Assembly (NCBI GenBank): GCA_002401635.1
Contig: NVTQ01000025.1
Location: 14,960 to 24,002 of the forward strand
Reading direction: 5' to 3'
From: Pseudomonadota bacterium
Lineage (GTDB): Bacteria; Pseudomonadota; Zetaproteobacteria; Mariprofundales; Mariprofundaceae
DNA length: 9,043 nt
The position numbers were made by a program, and so were the translations under genes. Below are positions 8,050 to 9,043 of this stretch, piece by piece (positions within the stretch are counted from its first letter, which is position 1; every line of letters starts with the position of its first letter). Below the pieces are notes generated by a model that saw only the letters and a list, made by a program, of their open reading frames with translations, was not told the origin of the DNA and did no database searches.

Positions 8050-8907
8050 TCAGGCCGAAGCCGCAGCGCCTGAACAAATTTCAGCAATTTCTTGTGTAAT
8101 CGCTGCTTGTCGCGCCTTGTTATATGTAACCTGCAAATCTTTGACAATATCTCTTGCATTATCTGTAGCAGATTTCATTGCCACCATACGCGCCGAGTGT
8201 TCACATGCCTTATTTTCCAAAACACTGTGGTATACCAATGCTTCAATGTAACGACGCAATAGACCATCCAATACAACCTGACTATCAGGCTCATACAAAT
8301 AATCCCAATACGCTTCTGAATCATCGACTTGCGAATCATCACATGGCAATAAACGAATACTTGTAGGGGTTTGAGTCATTGTGTTCACATACTGACTGTA
8401 CACCAAGTGCACTTCATCAATATCCCCTGCCAGATATTTATCCATGGCAACCTGAACAACACCCAACACTTCTTCCAGTGCTGGAGTATCATCAATATTT
8501 TCAACACTCGCTACAATATTCACACCAAAACGACGCATAGCCTGTGATGCACGGCGACCAATGTTCATAACATCAACATCAACCTTCGATTCCTGCATCA
8601 AAGCAAAAGCTTTTTTCATCGCATTGGTATTCAAACCACCACAAAGCCCTTTATCTGTAGAAACAGCAATAACGCCCATACGTTTAACAACATCACGCTT
8701 GGTTAAAAAAGCATGTCTATACTCAGGGTGCGCGCGCATAAGGTTATGAACAATACGCTTGATGCCTTCTGCATAAGCCCGCGCTTCTAAAACACGCTCC
8801 TGAGCCTTACGCATTTTCGATGCCGCAACCATTTCCATGGCTTTGGTAATTTTTGCAGTATTTTGGGTCGCGTTAATCTGACCCCGTATTTCTTTTGCAG
8901 AAGCCAC
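8050..8907 (-). CDS. atpG: F1Fo ATP synthase subunit gamma
   Basis: The rotating central shaft of F1, 285 residues (E. coli 287). The N-terminal helix carries the highly conserved IRGQINATQNTAKITKAMEM (7-26) and KMRKAQE (31-37). The Rossmann-like middle contains the family motif STDKGLCGGLN (83-93). The C-terminal helix carries EHSARMVAMKSATDNA (236-251) and YNKARQAAITQEI (262-274). The N- and C-terminal helices form the coiled coil inside the alpha3beta3 ring. The start is a GTG at 8907, well supported by AAGGAG six bases upstream, which itself overlaps the end of atpA; the gap between the two genes is only 10 bases. No irregularity is seen. Confidence 0.96.
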   Translation of the reverse strand: MASAKEIRGQINATQNTAKITKAMEMVAASKMRKAQERVLEARAYAEGIKRIVHNLMRAHPEYRHAFLTKRDVVKRMGVIAVSTDKGLCGGLNTNAMKKAFALMQESKVDVDVMNIGRRASQAMRRFGVNIVASVENIDDTPALEEVLGVVQVAMDKYLAGDIDEVHLVYSQYVNTMTQTPTSIRLLPCDDSQVDDSEAYWDYLYEPDSQVVLDGLLRRYIEALVYHSVLENKACEHSARMVAMKSATDNARDIVKDLQVTYNKARQAAITQEIAEICSGAAASA

Positions 8908-8917
8908 TAGCTACTCC

Positions 8918-9043
8918 TTACCAGGTTGCTGTTGCTTTAAAGGTTGCAATAGCTTTTTTCAAATCTTCAACAACTTGATCAGTCAATACTGGTTTAGCAT
9001 TCAAATCATCTATAAATGATTTGTGGTCATGATTCAAGAAGCT
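8918..9043 (-). CDS. atpA: F1Fo ATP synthase subunit alpha, C-terminal fragment (cut by window edge)
   Basis: A minus-strand frame enters from the right edge and ends at TAA (8920-8918), giving 41 residues that finish in KKAIATFKATATW. The terminal FKATxxW pattern is the characteristic end of proteobacterial AtpA (E. coli ends in FKATQSW), and the preceding helix (NHDHKSFIDDLNAKP) aligns with the alpha-subunit C-terminal domain. It lies 10 bases upstream of atpG, in the standard atpA-atpG-atpD-atpC order. The nucleotide-binding part lies outside the window. Confidence 0.93.
   Translation of the reverse strand, partial: SFLNHDHKSFIDDLNAKPVLTDQVVEDLKKAIATFKATATW

Overview
The window is ordinary bacterial chromosome from a Gram-negative proteobacterium with moderate GC (mid-40s % by eye, not computed). 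Every gene lies on the minus strand, so the biological order runs from high to low coordinates. The order atpA-atpG-atpD-atpC followed by glmU-glmS is the arrangement known from Escherichia coli and many relatives. The ATP synthase proteins and the type IV pilus ATPase resemble gammaproteobacterial ones. A gammaproteobacterial or zetaproteobacterial host fits, but the sequence alone does not settle the lineage.

Region 1 (9043 to about 6160) is the 3' half of the F1Fo ATP synthase operon: the last 41 codons of atpA, then complete atpG, atpD and atpC. It closes with a strong, symmetrical intrinsic terminator at 6159-6186. Region 2 (6075 to 2858) is the amino-sugar pair glmU and glmS, joined by a TAATG stop/start overlap. 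Together they make UDP-N-acetylglucosamine for peptidoglycan and lipopolysaccharide: GlmS makes glucosamine-6-phosphate and GlmU carries out the last two steps. Region 3 (2857 to 2635) is a 223-base gap with no convincing protein gene. Region 4 (2634 to 1) is aroE (shikimate dehydrogenase), pilB (type IV pilus extension ATPase) and the first 17 codons of pilC, which the window edge cuts. aroE overlaps pilB by 4 bases and pilB overlaps pilC by 1 base, so they look co-transcribed.

The least ordinary stretch is the glmS-aroE gap. On the minus strand it can fold into a long, near-continuous structure: a closing stem, a central bubble of 28 + 28 nt with a small hairpin on its 3' side, and a long apical arm. 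This layout, its length of about 180 nt and a CCGAUAU element at the 5' edge of the bubble resemble 6S RNA. The same segment is also bounded by 10-base imperfect inverted repeats that abut 9-base direct repeats (GGTTAAGCT), the signature of a small inserted element. Both readings are given; they can be told apart by comparison with related genomes and by transcript data.

Three starts were revised or added from the sequence. glmS should begin at 4684, so that the catalytic cysteine follows the initiator Met. glmU is better started at the GTG at 6075, which has a good ribosome binding site. Partial atpA and pilC were recognised at the window edges. I found no tRNA, rRNA, CRISPR array, complete insertion sequence or defence system.
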